From: Cudoniella acicularis
Lineage: Eukaryota > Ascomycota > Leotiomycetes > Helotiales > Helotiaceae
Reading direction: 5' to 3'
Length of the DNA stretch: 23,328 nt
Assembly: GCA_013054445.1 (NCBI GenBank)
Contig: JAAMPI010000901.1
Span: forward strand, 1-23,328
The notes under the pieces are model-generated. The model made no database searches and was not told the DNA's origin. It saw only the letters and a list, made by a program, of their open reading frames with translations. Of the stretch, positions 19,187 through 23,328 are shown piece after piece. The stretch's first letter is position 1, and the number at the start of each line of letters is the position of its first letter. Both the position numbers and the translations under genes were made by a program.

Positions 19187-21488
19187 ATGGCGGCGGATGA
19201 GGATTCCACGAAATTATATGTCATTAAAGCTCCGTATTCCGAGAAGGACGTGTATCAGTTGGGAGAATGGTTTCTTCTCAGGCAAGACATCAACCGCGAA
19301 GTCATTATGGCGGATATTACTCGGTATCTAGGCAACGATGCCCTTGTTCGACCTGGGAACTACGAGGTATGACCTTTGTCGAGCTGCACTCTTTCGAAAA
19401 TCTGGCTGATTTTGATTATCAGATTCCGAACAGCCGAAACATTATTCAAGGATATTTCATCACGGCTTATACAGCCTTGACTGAGGTAAATACTCTTTAG
19501 AGCTTTCTTAAGCGGAAAAAAGTTGATATTGTGATAAGGCAATGATTGAGTCTCTAAAGGAAGACAGTAATCGATGGGAAATCGAAAAAGAGGCAGCCCT
19601 TTCTCCAGAAGTGAGAATCGACCAAAGTAAGAGCACCTTTCTCCCCACCTCTAGTCTGGGCTTCTAACAAACAAACTTTGCAGTAAGATGCGTAAAATGT
19701 TGGGAATATGTTACCAAGGAATTCTTCCCGGAATTCAAATCCGGTGGAATGATAGCGCACTCGCAGCGCTACAGGGAAAAGCCTATCCCTCGGATCAGCA
19801 TAGCGGAACATGTTTATGAAAGCAGATACACAGGTCACGTCTCCAGATCATATTACCACAGTGGCATATTTTCTGTGAAGCCAGATTGTAGTCAGGAGGG
19901 GATAGCATGGGCTATAAATAATCTCAAGCCAAAGGAAAAGGATTTGGGTGTTGGTTTTGCAGGTACTTCTCCACCTAAAACGCTCATCGGCAATTCAGAC
20001 GTTACGGAAAAACTACCTGCAGAGACAAAAGGCAAAGATGACACCGCGGAAACAAGGGCAGGAAATTCCTTGGGCAATCAAGAGGAAAACGCCTCTTCTT
20101 CTGAAAATTCTTGGATATGCAGACATAGAGAACACGAAAGAGAATTCGAAAATGCCATGTCAAAAAAGCAGGGACTCGAGCACTTCGCCCCGACATCATC
20201 ATTCGGGTACCACGACGACGGGAAAAAGAGCCTGCTTCGATACGAAGACTGGGACTGCCGGGAAGGTTCCTGCGGACACCCCGAATGCATGGCTCTCAAA
20301 GGCTTCACAAAGCCAGAGTCGACATGCACAAGCCGAGCCTCGCATTCTCAACGACCAATGACATCGAGCAGGCAGAATGTGAGGGCCTCTCCAGCACTTT
20401 CAGGCAAGACGTCTACAGGACAACCATTGAAACAATCCAGGGGCACGGATTTAGAAGGCGAGCGAAGGGTCTATTACAGAGATTGTGGAACGCAGTATTC
20501 AAGCGACGATTTCAAGGGCAAAGCCAAGTGTACGAGGAGGCTTGATTCGGTTTCTACCCATCCTTATCAGGTTAGGTATAGAACAGCTGTATCTGCGTAC
20601 CCTTCGAGATACGGAGACTTCTATCGGCCCACATACTCGCCTTTACGATCAGGATCTCCAAATCATGACGAGATCCAGCGCTCGTTGAGACTAAACTACT
20701 CACGCGATCTACCGAATTATGAGCAACAGCAATCCGAGTCTCCGCATTACATTCCACACAGTCCTCTGCCGAGCTATTACCAGAGCACGGATCAAGATAT
20801 GGGGAGCCAGAGTCGCCGTGAGCAGAATTTGGGATTCAGTGGCGGAGAAGAGCAAGACACTGCTTACGCACGACAGAAGGAGCACTACACATCAGCGCAA
20901 GAACGATCCTCAACTCCATATGAAGCCAAGCCTTCAGTGTCACCCTACCGCGATGGAGCCCCCGACTACAACTGCGACTTCTCGTCCATCGAACATGCAA
21001 GACCTCCACCACTTGCACATGTGTACGGAGGAAACACAATGGCAAATTTATACCAGTATGCCCAACACCCATCAAGAGAGGGAAAGAGAATCGAGTACAA
21101 GTCTGCTCCGACTTTCCCTCACGAAAATGGCAGGTTCATGGACACTTGGGAAAGAGTAGCCACTTCTCCCGCATACGAACCTCCGGCTCCCATTCTACCT
21201 ATCTTGGGGACTTGGCTTGAAGATCAGATGCAGCAGGCTGGGTACGATGATGTGAGTGGAGGAGGAGAAAGGCCGCAGTCTTGGGTGGTTGTCGAGAACG
21301 AAAATCGGGATGAGGGCGAAGAGGAAGAGATGCTTGACGGGGACTTGGAGGGGCAAGTAGATGAAGGAGTTGAGGAGATGGAATGTTCAATCTTAATTGA
21401 GCGCGAGAACAAGAGTGAGGTTGAGGGAGAGCTGGAGAAGCCGGTTCATTACGAGTTCTGTACTTGCACTCTTGGTCGCTCGAAGTAG
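19187..21488 (+). CDS. Unrecognised 711-residue protein with a folded N-terminus and acidic tail
   Basis: I do not recognise this family. Four exons: 19187-19366, 19423-19485, 19539-19626 and 19684-21488, with introns of 56, 53 and 57 nt that all keep frame. The first ~150 residues look folded: LYVIKAPYSEKDVYQLGEWF, then NYEIPNSRNIIQGYFITAYTA and IRCVKCWEYVTKEFFPEFK, with a CVKC pair. The following block (RISIAEHVYESRYTGHVSR) is also ordered-looking. From about residue 180 the chain is Ser, Tyr, Pro, Gln and Arg-rich and probably disordered. It includes a Cys/His patch (WICRHREHE, then DCREGSCGHPECMAL) that could bind a metal. The C-terminal ~60 residues are strongly acidic (EEEEMLDGDLEG). 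No signal peptide or membrane helix is seen. The gene appears intact. A nuclear or scaffold role is conceivable but is only inference. Confidence 0.8.
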
Positions 21489-21702
21489 CTGAGTTGGAAA
21501 GAGGTGGGGTTTGTGACGTGGCTGTCTTTTCTTTTCAATTGGCTTGGTTTGGCGAGTTCAGAAGGGTTGATGCTCAAAAATACGTTACTTTACTGCTATG
21601 CAATTGGGGAAGGAAAGCATGGTTCTCTATTTCCACAACTTTTTAGATTTTGTCATTTTATGAAATTGTTGGCATTTCAATCGTGACTGTGAGTACCGGT
21701 AA
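21489..21702. other. 3' flank of the 711-residue gene
   Basis: AT-rich 3' flank with no gene seen. Confidence 0.35.
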
Positions 21703-22021
21703 AGTGTTTTATCTCCTCGACTGTTTTGCGCGCAGTATCGCGAAATAGCTTATAACACTCTTAATATCTCTGCTACCGTGGCACATTGTAAGAAAAAAAA
21801 AGTGAATTTATCCTAATCTAGCCTATCCTCCGATGCTAACTCTCGAATTTTAGCACTTTTCACTTAGTGATTATTTCTTGATTTTCGAGTGTTTTATGCG
21901 AGTTCGCTTTTCTGCGCGCATTACGGTCGAAGAGATAAAGTTGCTAAAATTCTGCTTCTGCTATCTTGACAACAAAACGAGTGACAATGAGGAACGAAAG
22001 GGGTATTTATCCAGAAAGTGA
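21703..22021 (+). pseudogene. Possible small coding relic, perhaps transposase-like
   Basis: Two short frames look more protein-like than their surroundings. The first, 21703-21813 (37 codons), contains YREIAYNTLNISATVAH, which resembles a helix-turn-helix of the kind found at transposase N-termini. The second, 21854-22018 (55 codons, stop 22019-22021), contains ITVEEIKLLKFCFCYLDNK. Between them are a GTAAGA donor-like site (21788) and a GCTAAC branch with TTTTAG acceptor (21853). However, splicing them puts the second frame out of phase and gives a quick stop. I regard this as a decayed fragment of uncertain identity. Confidence 0.25.
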
Positions 22022-22165
22022 GAGACACATATTCACGGCCTACTTTCTCCTCTTCTCTGTTGAAAACTCAAAATATTTAATTCGCGGCCAAACACATCCA
22101 TCCTCCTAACTGCTCTAGACATATGGAATTTGAAAGTGGATTTCAACCTTTTTCGCTGTGCAACT
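22022..22165. other. 3' flank of the DUF1996 gene
   Basis: About 145 bp of AT-rich sequence after the DUF1996 stop (read on the minus strand). No gene or clear terminator structure is seen. Confidence 0.3.
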
Positions 22166-23328
22166 TTAAGCGTACTGGGCTTGGTGTCCGCCAGGGAGTG
22201 CTGTGAGCCCTAAGTATTGGAAGATATAAGGTTAGCAAGTATTCAAGGACGAGTGAAATAGAGTTTTCGATATTGGTAACTCACATCCATTAACATCCTC
22301 ATTCACAACCGCCTTTTGCGAGCACTTATTCATAGCAGCCGTCGATTGCGTTTTCGGATTAGCCGCCGGACAGTTAACAACACAAGGCGTATCCATAAGC
22401 CTTTGCAGCGCATCACCCTTCCAACCAAAAACATAATCAGCATGATTCCCATAGCCCGTCGCATCACCAAACGACCAAGCAAAAGGCTGAGTTCCATCCG
22501 TAGGCCAATCAGCCTTATTATTAAAAGCCTTGGTATCCCAGACAACCTCGAATAGGACTTGAGGCATACGAACGGGGTGAGAAGCAGGGCAGGGACCACC
22601 GCTCTCAAAGGTTCCGCTCTCGGGATAGGCCATGTGTGCCATGTGGTCTGGGCTATCGAGGTTTACGCCGTCCCAGCAGGTGGGGAAGCGGACGTTGGCC
22701 ATGATGCCGTAGGGACAGGGTTTTTGCGGGAATTCGATGTTCTCTGGCGCGCGGGTGCCCGAGTCCGTCATGCAGGTGTAGGTGAGTTGGCGGAAGCGGA
22801 TTGCTTGGTCCTTGGTACGGGCATTCACATCCCCTACAAACATGCGGAAACCCTATTCTCTAGTCAGAACAAGAACACTTTAAGGACTCTTCTTTTTCTT
22901 TGACTTACGGGTTTGAATGCCGTGACCTTGGACTTCTGTGCCGTATCGTAAAGGGCATCCTGCATATAATAGACGGTTATCCCACCAGTAGCACCGCTGA
23001 TCTGAGATAATTGGGGAACGCGCTTGTAGGTACCGTTCCTGGCGCGGAAATAGAGGACAGCGGTCCAATAGTTGGAGAAGTCCTCGCTGAATGAGCATGT
23101 TGTACATGTTGATTCACCTGGCATGTCCTTCTTAGGATCCATTGTGGCATTAAATGAGTTCTATCAAAATCAGTTAAAAATCCAAAAATATTATTGTGGG
23201 TTTTTGAGACGTACACCACCAACGATTTGATGGACATGGGGAGATGGAATCATCCCCGGCTCGACTAAGGGGTCGAGCCTTTGAACAACTAGTTGTGAAC
23301 ATTGGAATCGAAGCAGCCCACTACAAAG
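22166..23328 (-). CDS. DUF1996 domain secreted-type protein; 3' part, 5' end beyond the window
   Basis: A fungal DUF1996 protein, a family usually extracellular and often joined to WSC or other carbohydrate-binding domains. The biochemical role is unknown. Minus-strand exons: 23328 (open) to 23215, 23160-22909, 22852-22285 and 22209-22166. All phases agree, with introns of 54, 56 and 74 nt. 325 residues are visible. Domain hallmarks in order: LRFQCSQLVVQRLDPLVEPG, SPHVHQIVGGNSF, CTTCSFSEDFSNYWTAVLYF, GGITVYYMQ, FKPGFRMFVGD, CPYGIMANVRFPTCWDG, HMAHMAYP, CPASHPVRMPQVLFEVVWD, and the end NEDVNGWLTALPGG, completed by the 44-nt last exon. Paired cysteines suit a secreted fold. The signal peptide and first residues lie outside the window, and any downstream WSC domain is absent because the frame stops at 22166. 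Confidence 0.9.

Overview
The window reads as nuclear DNA of a filamentous ascomycete. Genes carry short introns (about 45-160 nt) with GTAAGT-like donors and CTAAC or CTGAC-type branch sites. The recognisable genes (Mediator MED10, SEACAT/GATOR2 subunit Sea4, EFG1, a Vba/Fnx-type MFS transporter, DUF1996) are typical fungal families. A Leotiomycete-like origin is a guess from general resemblance only. All exon structures below were worked out by hand from reading frame, splice sites and family alignment, without transcript data.

Left part (1-7.1 kb): the 3' part of an unrecognised, probably disordered protein (1-1571, +); a small conserved-looking gene broken by a 7-G run (1871-2446, +); intact three-exon MED10/NUT2 (2672-3259, +); a 1.8-kb AT-rich stretch holding a decayed gene relic (3718-3922); and a cytochrome P450 pseudogene with several stops and frameshifts but recognisable I-helix, ExxR and heme motifs (5056-7058, +).

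Middle (7.6-15.4 kb): a five-exon MFS transporter of the vacuolar amino-acid type (7622-9635, +) lies tail-to-tail with a six-exon Sea4/Mios homologue (10280-13971, -). The first exon of Sea4 contains an in-frame TAG. Only 56 bp upstream of that start lies a dead Tc1-type DNA transposon (14028-15373) with about 37-bp near-perfect terminal inverted repeats. Its transposase has three stops, each explainable by one CpA-to-TpA type change, as in RIP. The element occupies the region between Sea4 and the divergent EFG1 gene.

Right part (15.4-23.3 kb): EFG1 (15520-16492, +), a protein with one clear and one probable dsRNA-binding domain (17262-18209, +), an unrecognised 711-residue protein with an acidic C-terminus (19187-21488, +), and the 3' part of a secreted-type DUF1996 gene (22166 to beyond 23328, -). 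A small degenerate coding-like patch lies at 21703-22021.

There is no obvious biosynthetic or operon-like cluster. The genes are mostly independent housekeeping loci, interspersed with decayed genes and one mobile element. The most unusual spot is the transposon-filled divergent promoter next to the nonsense codon in Sea4.
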